Assembly (NCBI RefSeq): GCF_039541875.1
Contig: NZ_BAABHB010000014.1
Coordinates: 1-64,000, forward strand
Length of the DNA stretch: 64,000 nt
DNA from: Nibrella viscosa
GTDB taxonomy: Bacteria; Bacteroidota; Bacteroidia; Cytophagales; Spirosomataceae
Direction of reading: 5' to 3'
Made by a program: the position numbers and the translations under genes. Below are positions 7,177 to 15,867 of the stretch, one piece after another (the stretch's first letter is position 1; each line of letters opens with the position of its first letter). Under the pieces are notes generated by a model. The model saw only the letters and a list, made by a program, of their open reading frames with translations, ran no database searches and was not told the origin of the DNA.

Positions 7177-8037
7177 TTATTTCTTTTTGCCTAAAGCCGC
7201 TAGTTTACGGATTGAATACCCTACGTTGAGGGAAATGGACCGGTTTTTGGTTGATACGCCACTGCGTGACAGTAAATTAGTCAGCCCCAGATCATAAGTC
7301 AGCCCCACGTACAAACCCGACGGCAACCAGTAGTCGGCACCGAAGGTAAGACCTGCATCGAACCGGTTGTAGCCTCCATTGGTGAACAGGTCTGCTTTTG
7401 TACTCTGCCCGTTGATGGTAGTTTTGGTACTGCCACCGATTGCATAGGCAACATACGGGCCAAAACCGGCAGTCCACCGGCCGCCGGTGGGGGTTCTCAT
7501 GCCGTAGCGGATGTTGAGCGGCAGTTCGAGATAACTGATGCCGATGACGGATTTGAAATTGCCTGACCCGGAGCGGCCCCCCTTCCGGATAAACTGCGGG
7601 TTTGCCCAGAGAAAGAGACTCCCAGCCATATCCTTGCCAGGTGGATAAGCGCTCTCCCGTAATGAGGTGGAGCTGTAATCATTCATGAGTGAGGAACCAA
7701 CCCTGTTTGTCGCAAAAACGGGCCTTGCATCATCCATACGATTTGGGCGTAAAAGCCAAACCAGTAATACAATTCCTATGTTTTCACGTAAAGCTAATTC
7801 CGTTGACGCGGAGTAACCACCTGTTGAGCTTTGTTGCTGGTTCGCAAGATCAAAAGAAAGATGAGCCGACACGTCTCTGACAGTACCACTAATGAGGTCA
7901 TCATCTTTAAAACCTGGATTATTATCAGCTTCTTGAAACACTCTTTTTAATGCTTTACAGGAGGTTAAGGCAAAAAGTAAGCAAATTAAGTAAATGCATA
8001 TTCTGCATGTAACACCGATACTTTGTTGCGGTTGCAT
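7177..8037 (-). CDS. Outer-membrane beta-barrel protein with lipoprotein-type leader
   Basis: 286 residues from ATG 8037. The frame opens at 8103, but only this start puts the hydrophobic ICIYLICLLFALTSC at the N-terminus, ending in a plausible lipobox Cys. The body has alternating strands with PorT-like features (GISYLELPLNIRYGM, FGPYVAYAIGG, GLTFGADYWLPSGLYVGLTYDLGLTNLL) and a lysine-rich end. This pattern fits a small outer-membrane barrel of the outer_membrane_beta-barrel family. Function unknown. It is convergent with the upstream oxidoreductase; the next minus-strand gene begins 94 bp away. Confidence 0.7.
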   Translation of the reverse strand: MQPQQSIGVTCRICIYLICLLFALTSCKALKRVFQEADNNPGFKDDDLISGTVRDVSAHLSFDLANQQQSSTGGYSASTELALRENIGIVLLVWLLRPNRMDDARPVFATNRVGSSLMNDYSSTSLRESAYPPGKDMAGSLFLWANPQFIRKGGRSGSGNFKSVIGISYLELPLNIRYGMRTPTGGRWTAGFGPYVAYAIGGSTKTTINGQSTKADLFTNGGYNRFDAGLTFGADYWLPSGLYVGLTYDLGLTNLLSRSGVSTKNRSISLNVGYSIRKLAALGKKK

Positions 8038-8130
8038 AAGCTGTGCGTTTAATGGTTTAAATGATTGTTTTATGGTCAGCGCGTTTCCGGGACACAAAGA
8101 CATGAGCCGCCTTGTGGCCTGTTTTGCCTG

Positions 8131-8916
8131 TTAAAAACTATATGCCAGCGCCAGCCCAAAGGCCCGGACGCCATAATAGGGGCCATCCAGATTGGCCGTG
8201 ATGAGTGGCAGTTTAAACGATGACTGGACCGAATACAGGGGCAGTTTCGTATTGTCGATATCGCTCTTCATCCTGGTGATGTCGCTGTTCGTGAGGGTTT
8301 GCCAGTAGGGGTCGGTTCCGTTGAAAACAGCTTTTACGTTGGTGCCGTAAAAAGGCCCGAGCAGCCACAGATCAAGGCCAAGCCGTTTGCCCAGCAGAAA
8401 CTGGTAACCCAGCAGAACGCCCGCACCACCGGCGTTGAAGCCGGCCTCCAGGTGCGCCTGGTGTAATCGGCCGTCCTGCGAACGGTAGGTATAGTCGTTA
8501 CTGACGTCCATGTTGGCGTACCGAACAAAAGGGGCAATGTACCAGCCATGTGGTGCGTGCCCGGCCGGGTAAAAGCGGTATTCCAGCGTGGCTATCCGTT
8601 TGGTAAACAGCGTAGTTTCAATGGCTCGCCGGGCGTCCTGATTATCGCCGTATTGGTCCAGCAGGGCTTGCTTGAAGGGCAGTGGAGCGTTGGGCGAATA
8701 GCTGGCTGAAACGGTGATTGTGCTGTTTGGCGCGAGTACCCGTTCGTACTGAGCTGTGTAGCTTTTGATGATAATCCCCGAGAGGTTGAACTTTACAACG
8801 GTTCGGTTACCAAGTTGGGCATGCGTATGGCCAGTCCATAAGCAGAAAGCGATTACCGCCAACCGGGGCAGAGATAGAGGGTGTAACCCAAAACATATAC
8901 GCTGCTTCATAAACAT
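8131..8916 (-). CDS. Outer-membrane protein, DUF3575-like, in a two-component regulon
   Basis: 261 residues with a signal peptide (LPRLAVIAFCLWTGHTHAQ) and a barrel-like body: LSGIIIKSYTAQYERVL, ATLEYRFYPAG, WYIAPFVRYANM and a terminal aromatic GLALAYSF. This resembles the DUF3575/outer-membrane barrel group. Function is unknown. ATG 8910 (third residue) is an alternative start. Upstream lies the palindrome at 8968-8985, 22 nt before a GAACTTTG -7 element. The same arrangement occurs at the divergent protease gene and the response-regulator gene, so the three are probably co-regulated. Confidence 0.65.
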   Translation of the reverse strand: MFMKQRICFGLHPLSLPRLAVIAFCLWTGHTHAQLGNRTVVKFNLSGIIIKSYTAQYERVLAPNSTITVSASYSPNAPLPFKQALLDQYGDNQDARRAIETTLFTKRIATLEYRFYPAGHAPHGWYIAPFVRYANMDVSNDYTYRSQDGRLHQAHLEAGFNAGGAGVLLGYQFLLGKRLGLDLWLLGPFYGTNVKAVFNGTDPYWQTLTNSDITRMKSDIDNTKLPLYSVQSSFKLPLITANLDGPYYGVRAFGLALAYSF

Positions 8917-8967
8917 GTAGGCTTAGCGTTAGCTTACCAAAGTTCAGGTGGCATAAGTCGCCGGGGT

Positions 8968-8985
8968 ATAGTTAGGCCTAACGAT
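8968..8985 (-). promoter_or_regulatory. Operator site 1 (18-bp palindrome) and promoter of the 8131-8916 gene
   Basis: ATAGTTAG-GC-CTAACGAT matches the palindrome ATAGTTAG-N2-CTAACTAT in 17 of 18 bases. Read on the minus strand it is followed by 22 nt and then GAACTTTG (8945-8938), one base off the -7 consensus TAnnTTTG. Its centre is 60 bp from the start codon. Two further copies are at 9025-9042 and 11046-11063. Confidence 0.7.
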
Positions 8986-9024
8986 TTTTTTGGGTTGGGC
9001 CGGCAAGGGCAGAGCTATTTGGGA

Positions 9025-9042
9025 ATAGTTAACGCTAACTAT
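9025..9042 (+). promoter_or_regulatory. Operator site 2 (18-bp palindrome) and promoter of the serine protease
   Basis: ATAGTTAA-CG-CTAACTAT matches the shared palindrome in 17 of 18 bases. Exactly 22 nt later comes GATTTTTG (9065-9072), one base off TAnnTTTG. A TTG at 9042-9044 is correctly spaced as a -33 element, so the palindrome abuts the -33 region, as expected for an activator site. The centre is 63 bp from the start codon at 9097. Confidence 0.72.
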
Positions 9043-9096
9043 TGAGACTGGGCAACGTGAAGCTGATTTTTGGCTTTCAAATAAAGCATTCACGGG

Positions 9097-10368
9097 ATGA
9101 AGCACAGGCTTGAAACGTTCTCGATTTGTCTATGGCTGCTGATGGGTGCGTGTTCGCCCCAGAAAATGAGCGTCGAAGAGGTTATCCGGAAGGCCGACCC
9201 GGCGGTAGTGTCGATTTCCAGTTTGCAGAACCTGAAACCGTTTTCGTCCGGCACCGGCTTTATCATTGATGCACAGGGTTTAATTGCAACCAACTACCAT
9301 GTCATTCGTAATGCGGATGCGGTGGTGGTGAAGCTGGCTAACGGTAAAACATTTCCGGTGCTGGGCGTGGTGGATTACAATTTTGATGAAGAAGGATACC
9401 CGGATTTTGCCCTGCTCAAGATTGATCCCGACGAGACGCTGCCGGTTCTGCCTATGGGCGACCCCGCTAAACTGGTTCCGGGTGAGCGGGTGGTGACGAT
9501 TGGTGATCCAATCGGGTTTAGTCATTCGGTGTCGTCGGGGGACTATTCCGGAGCGCGGGTATTTACGGCGGTAAACCGGCTCGATAGCGTGACTTATCTG
9601 CAAACGACCGCACCGATCTCACCCGGAAATAGCGGAGGCCCTTTACTGAATCTGTACGGAGAAGTGGTGGGTATCAATACTTTTCACAATCGGTTGGGTC
9701 AGAATCTTAACTTTTCGCTCTCGGTAGCGCACATCAATGATGCCATGATCAGACACGGCCACTCCGCCCGGTTTACGCTGGCCGAGGTGCTGGCGAAGCA
9801 GAAAGCACGGGACGAGGAACAGTTTAAGCGATATTTTACCCTCTATAATCATCCGTCCAATCTGTTCTCGATGTTGTATCCGCGCCACTGGAAAACCTAT
9901 CAATATCAGTATTGGCGCTATGCCACCGATCCTGATACCAGCTATGTTCAGTCGAGTGTAATAGCGCCGGAAGGTGCGTATAATCCGCAGACGGGTTATC
10001 TGTCGGGAGGCATCCGGGTCATTTTTTATCAGCCGAGATCTGGCCAGGTATGGACCCAGAATATGGTAAATCGCTGGGGAACGGCATTCAAGCGTAGAAC
10101 ATTAGCCAATAACGACGGTTTTGCCTTTACACCGGATTCGGCGGCAATAGCCCTGGACAATATACCGGCGCGGATGTATAAAGCCATTGGCCAGAACGGT
10201 AATGTCCGAGAAATCGAGGTTGACCGGTTTATTGTGGTTTCTCAGCCCAATTATCTGTTATCCATCGAGCTGGCGTGTCCCAGCAGCCAGCAAGCTGATT
10301 ACGATCAGTATTATGCCGCTATTCTGCAATCGTTTCGGTTTGGTATAAGATCGGGCACATGGCCCTGA
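9097..10368 (+). CDS. Trypsin-like serine protease lipoprotein with unknown C-terminal domain
   Basis: 423 residues. A lipoprotein signal (FSICLWLLMGAC, lipobox Cys) should tether it to a membrane. The S1C/DegP-like triad is visible: TNYHVI (His), YPDFALLKI (Asp), and SPGNSGGPLL (Ser, oxyanion loop). The protease part spans about residues 25-225. No PDZ domain follows, unlike DegP. Instead a roughly 180-residue C-terminal domain (from YFTLYNHPSNLFSMLYPRHW on) is rich in aromatics and unrecognised. It is divergent from an outer-membrane protein gene and shares its palindrome-promoter design, suggesting an envelope-stress regulon run by the adjacent two-component system. The 3' end is 7 bp from the convergent response-regulator gene. 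Confidence 0.88.
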   Translation: MKHRLETFSICLWLLMGACSPQKMSVEEVIRKADPAVVSISSLQNLKPFSSGTGFIIDAQGLIATNYHVIRNADAVVVKLANGKTFPVLGVVDYNFDEEGYPDFALLKIDPDETLPVLPMGDPAKLVPGERVVTIGDPIGFSHSVSSGDYSGARVFTAVNRLDSVTYLQTTAPISPGNSGGPLLNLYGEVVGINTFHNRLGQNLNFSLSVAHINDAMIRHGHSARFTLAEVLAKQKARDEEQFKRYFTLYNHPSNLFSMLYPRHWKTYQYQYWRYATDPDTSYVQSSVIAPEGAYNPQTGYLSGGIRVIFYQPRSGQVWTQNMVNRWGTAFKRRTLANNDGFAFTPDSAAIALDNIPARMYKAIGQNGNVREIEVDRFIVVSQPNYLLSIELACPSSQQADYDQYYAAILQSFRFGIRSGTWP

Positions 10369-10375
10369 CATGGCT

Positions 10376-10996
10376 TTATGAGAGCAGTCCCTGCTCCTGA
10401 GCGAAGGTGAGCAGCGCTACCGGTGTATCGGCTCCTGTTTTGCGGGCAATGTTGCGCCGGTGGGCATTTATCGTAAACTCACTGACAAACAAGCGTTCGC
10501 TAATCTGGCGGGACGTTAAACCACGGGCGATTAGGCGAATAATTTCTATCTCGCGACGGGTGAGCTGATACTTCTGGTTGAATGGGTCGTCAACTGTTCC
10601 AGTACTGACGGTCGGGGTTTCGGGAAACCAGTTCTGCCCGGTCGCCACCGCGCTTACCGCCTTTTTCAGGGTAACGGCATCAGTCGTTTTCAAGAGATAT
10701 CCGTTGGCTCCCAGCATCTGCACTTTCCGGATGTATTGCGGTTGCGTATAGCTGGTAAACACGATAATTTTCAGTAATGGGTACTGACGCACAATGGTTT
10801 TTAGCGCGGTAAGGCCATCTATTTTAGGCATGTTCAGGTCCAGCAGCAGCAGATCGACCGGCTGGCGGTGCAGGTAATCGAGCAATTGATGCCCATTGCT
10901 GACGGGCGGCAGCAGTTCTACGTCAGGCAGCTCCTCCAGAACGCTACGGAGACCGTCGAGGAGCAGCGGATGGTCGTCGGCGAGGAGTAGGCGCAT
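10376..10996 (-). CDS. NarL/LuxR-type response regulator
   Basis: 206 residues. The receiver domain (1-120) has the acidic pair ADDHP (residues 7-8), phospho-acceptor D53 in LLLLDLNMP, a T/S switch in VFTSYT, and Lys in GYLLKTTD, so it looks fully competent. The C-terminal HTH (145-205) reads LTRREIEIIRLIARGLTSRQISERLFVSEFTINAHRRNI, a standard LuxR domain. It is downstream of its likely partner kinase (11056-13341) on the same strand. It has its own promoter with the palindrome at 11046-11063, pointing to autoregulation. NarL-type proteins bind inverted repeats as dimers, which fits these sites. Confidence 0.95.
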   Translation of the reverse strand: MRLLLADDHPLLLDGLRSVLEELPDVELLPPVSNGHQLLDYLHRQPVDLLLLDLNMPKIDGLTALKTIVRQYPLLKIIVFTSYTQPQYIRKVQMLGANGYLLKTTDAVTLKKAVSAVATGQNWFPETPTVSTGTVDDPFNQKYQLTRREIEIIRLIARGLTSRQISERLFVSEFTINAHRRNIARKTGADTPVALLTFAQEQGLLS

Positions 10997-11045
10997 AGGG
11001 TTGTGATAAACGGTCGTAATCTCAGCATTGGCTTACTGGTAACCA

Positions 11046-11063
11046 ATAGTTAGCCCTAACTAA
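11046..11063 (-). promoter_or_regulatory. Operator site 3 (18-bp palindrome) upstream of the response regulator
   Basis: ATAGTTAG-CC-CTAACTAA matches ATAGTTAG-N2-CTAACTAT in 17 of 18 bases; 16 central bases (11047-11062) are a perfect palindrome. On the minus strand it is followed by 22 nt and then GAGATTAC (11023-11016), a weaker match to the -7 element but at the same spacing as the other two sites. It overlaps the stop codon of the kinase gene, and its centre is 58 bp from the regulator start codon. Confidence 0.68.
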
Positions 11064-13341
11064 TCGGCTGGCCCGGCGTAAGGATGGTCCGGTCGGGTAG
11101 CCGAAGCTGGTCAATCACAATGAGTGTACCGCCCTCAGGTTTGCGCAGAATGTCCATTTGTCCGTGCCGCAGGGCCACTTTGGCTCGTATGGTCTGTAAA
11201 CCCTGTCCATCCGTGGCGGCAGCGGGATCAATGCCAATTCCATTGTCTTCGACCAGAATGGTCACGTATTGGTCGTGTTCAACAATCTCGACGCTGGCTT
11301 CGGTAGCCTGGGCGTGGCGGATAATATTATGAACCAGTTCCTGAATAATGCGGTAGAGGTCACTCAGGAAGGTGGTGACCAGGGGCTCGTCAAAGCCAAC
11401 GACAAGGGTGTGCACGAATACCTTGCCCGATAAATTTACGCTATCGGCCAGTTCCTCCACGGCCCGGCGAAAGCCGTATTGCTCAATAAGGTGTGGGGTA
11501 AGGCGGTGACTGATACCCCGTACGGTTCCACTGATGGTATTCAGCACGGTTTGCGCCTTTTGTAATTTGCGGATAACCGGCGTTTCCGGCAAAACGGACT
11601 CCAGGGCCGACGATACATTGAGCGAAGCGACCGCCAGTAACGGATTTACATCGTTATGTAGCTGATCGGCAATACTCCGGCGCTCATTTTCTTCGGCTTC
11701 CATAACGCGCTGCATCAGGTCGATTTGCCGCTGCTGTTCGAGTTGGTCAAGCCGGCTCTGCTGCAGGGCTTCGCGTTGCCGGGCGCGGACCTGTTGCGTT
11801 CGGATCGACCAGGCCAGCAGACCAATGGCTAGGAAGGCCAGCGAAATAATGACTATGTACAGCAGGCGTTCGCGCCGGATCTGGGCGGTTCTTATTTCGT
11901 TTTCGGCATTAAGTCGGGCAATCTGCTGCTCTTTATCACGGAGCTGAACCTGAGCCATGATTTGCTGCATGGCCCGGTATTGATTCAGGCTGGTGAGCGA
12001 ATCGCGTATCGCGTGGTACGTGTCGATGGCGGCACTGTAACCCGACAGATTTTTCTGTGCTTTACGCAAATTAGCCAACGCCTGAAAATAATACATACCT
12101 ACCGTTGTGTACCGGTTAGCGGCCAGGTCTTTATCAAACCGGGTCAGTACGCGGCCGGCCTCCTCAAACTGGCCGGTGCGGAGCAGTGCCCGCACATAAA
12201 ACAGTTCGGGAGGCATTCGTGAAAAGGCGGCTGTGGTCTGGCCTTTCGTTAAGGCCTGCCGGTAGTAACCGGCGGCCTGACTGTATTGACCTGCCTGTTC
12301 GGCCAGTAAGCCGGCGGCTATAAAGTAAGTCGGATACGGAATGCTGGTTTCAACTCCGCCAAACTGCCGCAGGCTGGTATCCAGCAGTGCACGGGCTTGT
12401 TGGAATTTCCCCTGCTGACTTTTCACGAATGACATTTCGGCGTTTAGATAAGGTGCAGACGGCCCATTAGGGTTTGGGCGAACGAGAGCATCATACACCA
12501 TATCGGCAAAACGTCCGGCATTCTCATAATCGGCCAGCAGCAGATTGAGCTGAACCAGATTATACAGAACCGTTGGGCGTGGGTTACGGAAGTAGAAGGT
12601 AGTTCGTTCGTAGAAACGAGGTTTGTGGGCAAGCGTAGAATCGTCGGTCAGCGTCAGCAAACTGTCGAACGACGCAACCTGCTGCTGGGGGTTGGTCAGC
12701 GAGTAGACGGTCCGGTTGAAGCGGGCCATAAACAGTGCGTTCTTATTCGGCAGACCCTCAGCCAGTCGGATAGCCTCGTCGAAGTCGCGCCGGACAGCCT
12801 CAGGCTTGCCTTTCTGTAGCTGAGATAAGGCCCGGAAAGTACGCAGAAACGACAACGTCTCCCAGTCATTGGCCTTACGAGCCGCGTCTTCACCCAACGC
12901 CAGGTACCGGGCCAGCGAGTCGGGTTTATCCCAGTCCAGATACAATAAGGCGGTATACACAATGGCCTGGCCGTAGAGCATTGGGTTCGACTGCGCGTTT
13001 CGGCGTGCCTGCCGGAAAATAGGTTCAGCTTTGTCGAAGTGACTGAGCGATTCGTAGGCCTTACCCCAGTTAATCAGCAGAATGTGGGTCCATTGCCGGT
13101 TGCCGGTCCGCTGTATCCTGGGCAGGTACTCGGCCAGAAATGTATAGGCAAGTTCCAGATCAGTCTGACCGACGGCCTGAATCAGGTTGCAGGATTCCCG
13201 AAAGGTTTGTTCCGTAAGCGGCTGCCGCTGAAGATCGTTCCAGGCTGCCTTTGCCTGGGCAACGGTGTACGTATCAGACTGGGCGGTTGCCCATGGCGAA
13301 AACAGTAGCAGCGACATGGCCAGAAGTAAGCGGGCTACCAT
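11056..13341 (-). CDS. Sensor histidine kinase with periplasmic TPR-type domain
   Basis: 761 residues. A signal peptide (RLLLAMSLLLFSPWATAQ) is followed by about 440 residues of helical repeats with TPR character (for example YGQAIVYTALLYLDWDKP). One membrane helix lies at about 493-513 (LLYIVIISLAFLAIGLLAWSI), then a coiled-coil stretch. The HisKA_3 motif ERRSIADQLHNDVNPLL has phospho-acceptor His562. The ATPase has the N-box ELVHNIIRHAQ and G-box EDNGIGIDPAAATDGQGLQTI. This architecture pairs with NarL-type regulators, and one follows immediately. The periplasmic repeats suggest sensing of an envelope signal or protein partner. The signal is unknown. Confidence 0.92.
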   Translation of the reverse strand: MVARLLLAMSLLLFSPWATAQSDTYTVAQAKAAWNDLQRQPLTEQTFRESCNLIQAVGQTDLELAYTFLAEYLPRIQRTGNRQWTHILLINWGKAYESLSHFDKAEPIFRQARRNAQSNPMLYGQAIVYTALLYLDWDKPDSLARYLALGEDAARKANDWETLSFLRTFRALSQLQKGKPEAVRRDFDEAIRLAEGLPNKNALFMARFNRTVYSLTNPQQQVASFDSLLTLTDDSTLAHKPRFYERTTFYFRNPRPTVLYNLVQLNLLLADYENAGRFADMVYDALVRPNPNGPSAPYLNAEMSFVKSQQGKFQQARALLDTSLRQFGGVETSIPYPTYFIAAGLLAEQAGQYSQAAGYYRQALTKGQTTAAFSRMPPELFYVRALLRTGQFEEAGRVLTRFDKDLAANRYTTVGMYYFQALANLRKAQKNLSGYSAAIDTYHAIRDSLTSLNQYRAMQQIMAQVQLRDKEQQIARLNAENEIRTAQIRRERLLYIVIISLAFLAIGLLAWSIRTQQVRARQREALQQSRLDQLEQQRQIDLMQRVMEAEENERRSIADQLHNDVNPLLAVASLNVSSALESVLPETPVIRKLQKAQTVLNTISGTVRGISHRLTPHLIEQYGFRRAVEELADSVNLSGKVFVHTLVVGFDEPLVTTFLSDLYRIIQELVHNIIRHAQATEASVEIVEHDQYVTILVEDNGIGIDPAAATDGQGLQTIRAKVALRHGQMDILRKPEGGTLIVIDQLRLPDRTILTPGQPIS

Positions 13342-13430
13342 AGGTGCAGGACCGGAAGAGTCTACCCCAAGATAGCAATTTGCCCGATAACCGTCAGCTG
13401 GCTTTAAGCAAGGTTTTATCTTACAGGTTG

Positions 13431-15812
13431 TTAGAGCATAAAATCCTGACTGCCTTCTTTCAGCGCTACCGTTTTCCCTTTCCAGCGTAGCGTACCGGTC
13501 ACCTTAGCCGGTAGCGTAACAGTTCCCTTCAATTCACCGTTAGCTCCTTTTTCAAACCGTACGGCAATGTCGCCGGCCGGGTGCGGCATTTTGCCTTCAA
13601 CAATTTGTAGCTCGCCCAGGTACGGCTCCAGGCGTACAGAGCGGAAGCCCGGTTCGGCGGGGTTGATGCCGCATATGGTGGAAAGAAACTCGTACAACGG
13701 CGAGGCACTCCAGGCATGGCAGTCGGAGCGGGTTGGTTCCGGATTTTCAGCAAAGGTGGTCAGGCCCATCGCCAGCATATTGTACCAGGGCTTTAGCTGG
13801 GGAATCAGTTGGTCGCCCAGGCCGGCTTTCTTCATGGCCTGGAACAGGTAGTATTTGAAGTAGAAGGTAGCCTGAGTCAGGCTGGTATCCGTCATTACTT
13901 TTTGTAGCAGCGCCGGTTGCTGGGCTACGGGTACGGCGTCGGTCAGTACGGCCAGAATATTGGCGTGCTGGCTGAAACGGTTTTTCTCGGGTGTATCGGC
14001 CAGCAGGCCGCGTCCCGCATCCCAGCACTGTTTATACACCGCTTTGGTTTGCTGCCGCGCCAGCGTGCGGTAGTGCTCTGCCCGCTCGTTCTGCCCGTAA
14101 TAGGCCAGCAGATCGGCCGCCCGCTGCCCGGTATACGCCTGCAGCAGGGTCAGAATGCTGGAACCGCCTTTGCGGGCACCGGCCGGTACCCCCCCGGCAC
14201 TTTCGCCCGGCGCTTCCCATTTCGACCAGTCCACAAAATTCCACCATTCCAGCGGACCATTCAGGCCGGTTTTTTCCAGCCGTTGCTCGTGCCAGGCCAG
14301 AACGCCCTCAACTCCGCGCAGCAGAGGGCGGATAAAGGCGTCGTCTTGCCGGTGCATCCAGTAATCATGAAGCATGTTGACCCAGAACAGCGAAAAGGTG
14401 GGAATCACCTGGAAGTCGGCGCTCGGGTAGCGGCTCTGCGTCAGGCCGTCGCTGAAGCGGCTGTGGTCGAAATCCATAATGGCTTTACGCATCAGCCGGT
14501 CGTCGCCGGTAACGTACAGCGAGAGCATGGCCTGGATGCGGGTATCGCCGGTGTATTGTAACTGCTCGTAGTATGGGCAGTCATAATAGGTTTCGCCGGC
14601 ACAAAGCTGAGCGGTGCGCCAGCCGACGTTCCAGATGTCGACCAGACTCTTCTCGTTACTGGCAAAAACTGCTTTCTGTTCGAACGGATAGCCGGTAACC
14701 TGACCGGTGAGGTCGTCCAGCACCACCGGCTCCCGGCCGGTTTCAACGGTCAGTTGCAGGTAGCGGTAGGTCCGAAACCAAAGCGGCCGGAAGGTTCGTC
14801 TATTGCCACCATCGGCCACAAACTGGTCTTCAAACCCAACGAGGGTCCGGCCGTTTACTTCATTACGGTTCCCCTTCTGCCCTTTGTTGTCGACCAGGGC
14901 TTCCGCGTAAGCCAGCGTAATTACGGCTCCTTTGCCCCGGCTGACGGTCAGTTCGGGGTAAGCGTTGGTGAGGTGACCCTGGTCGAGCAGGAAGATAGCG
15001 CGGGTTTGGGCCGGTACGGTTACCGGCGCTTTACCTTTCAGAAAGTCGTCGGTCATCCGAACATATTCGGCCCGACGCACGGTGCTGAGCCGTTGGGGGG
15101 CTTCGGCCATCATGGGTATTGTGCGCGGTACCAGTTGCCAGTTGCCGTCGGTGCCCAGGCCACGGGGTTTGGCCGGGAACCACAGGGGGCGGGCGGCCGG
15201 CCAACTGCTGTCGTTGAACCCCGCCTGCTCCCAGCCCCAGGGATATTGAGCGGCATCGACCCGGTCACCGTCGCCGACAACGATGTAGGTATGCAGCTTA
15301 GCGTTGTCGTTCCGGATGGGGGAGTAGGCCGTGTTTTGCTGCACCTTCCAGGTGTTGTCGGTATTGACAACCTTTTCCGCGTCACCATCGCCCTGCACAA
15401 TAAAGCCGGCCTGGTAGCTCATCTGGGCAAACGGAGCCGACTCGCCCAGGTACCAGACCTGAGCGGCCAGCGTGTTATTGCCGGCTTGCAGATAGGGCGC
15501 CAGGTCAAGCGTTTCGTAGTTCCAGTTCTGGAGGTCGCTGCGGGCCGGACCAAGTGCAACGGGCCGGCCATTGATAAACAGGCGGTAGCGGTTATCGGCG
15601 GATACGTGAATAACGAAGCGGCCTGGTTTCTGGGGCAGACTGAACGTTTTGCGAAAATGATAGACCCCATATTGTTTGCCGGCGGCTGTAGGATGCATGA
15701 TCCATTTGGCCGTCCAGTAGTCGGTCTGCCACCGGGTAGTTGGTTTCAAGGGTTGGGCAAGGGTAATAAGGCTGGTTGCCAGCAGCAACCATACCGCACA
15801 TAAGTTCTTCAT
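13431..15812 (-). CDS. Glycoside hydrolase family 78, alpha-L-rhamnosidase type
   Basis: 793 residues with signal peptide MKNLCAVWLLLATSLITLAQ. N-terminal beta-sandwich modules (about 30-370) precede an (alpha/alpha)6 catalytic barrel. The barrel shows YYDCPYYEQLQYTGDTR, where the Glu is the expected general acid, then DFQVIPTFSLFWVNMLHDYW and WWNFVDWSKW, all typical of GH78. A C-terminal beta domain (from about 700) ends the protein. The enzyme should release terminal rhamnose from plant or microbial glycans in the periplasm. It has no SusC/SusD neighbours, so it is not in a classical polysaccharide utilisation locus. Rhamnose specificity is inferred from the family. Confidence 0.88.
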   Translation of the reverse strand: MKNLCAVWLLLATSLITLAQPLKPTTRWQTDYWTAKWIMHPTAAGKQYGVYHFRKTFSLPQKPGRFVIHVSADNRYRLFINGRPVALGPARSDLQNWNYETLDLAPYLQAGNNTLAAQVWYLGESAPFAQMSYQAGFIVQGDGDAEKVVNTDNTWKVQQNTAYSPIRNDNAKLHTYIVVGDGDRVDAAQYPWGWEQAGFNDSSWPAARPLWFPAKPRGLGTDGNWQLVPRTIPMMAEAPQRLSTVRRAEYVRMTDDFLKGKAPVTVPAQTRAIFLLDQGHLTNAYPELTVSRGKGAVITLAYAEALVDNKGQKGNRNEVNGRTLVGFEDQFVADGGNRRTFRPLWFRTYRYLQLTVETGREPVVLDDLTGQVTGYPFEQKAVFASNEKSLVDIWNVGWRTAQLCAGETYYDCPYYEQLQYTGDTRIQAMLSLYVTGDDRLMRKAIMDFDHSRFSDGLTQSRYPSADFQVIPTFSLFWVNMLHDYWMHRQDDAFIRPLLRGVEGVLAWHEQRLEKTGLNGPLEWWNFVDWSKWEAPGESAGGVPAGARKGGSSILTLLQAYTGQRAADLLAYYGQNERAEHYRTLARQQTKAVYKQCWDAGRGLLADTPEKNRFSQHANILAVLTDAVPVAQQPALLQKVMTDTSLTQATFYFKYYLFQAMKKAGLGDQLIPQLKPWYNMLAMGLTTFAENPEPTRSDCHAWSASPLYEFLSTICGINPAEPGFRSVRLEPYLGELQIVEGKMPHPAGDIAVRFEKGANGELKGTVTLPAKVTGTLRWKGKTVALKEGSQDFML

Positions 15813-15867
15813 GTAAAGCAGGTAATAGCAGATTAGCTACGCAAGTTAGCGACAATTGGCTGAGCGG

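Noticed and set aside
13917..14561. Long plus-strand ORFs (also 14754-15803) opposite the GH78 gene
   Set aside because: They are GC-rich antisense frames of a clear glycoside hydrolase gene and show no domain or leader of their own.
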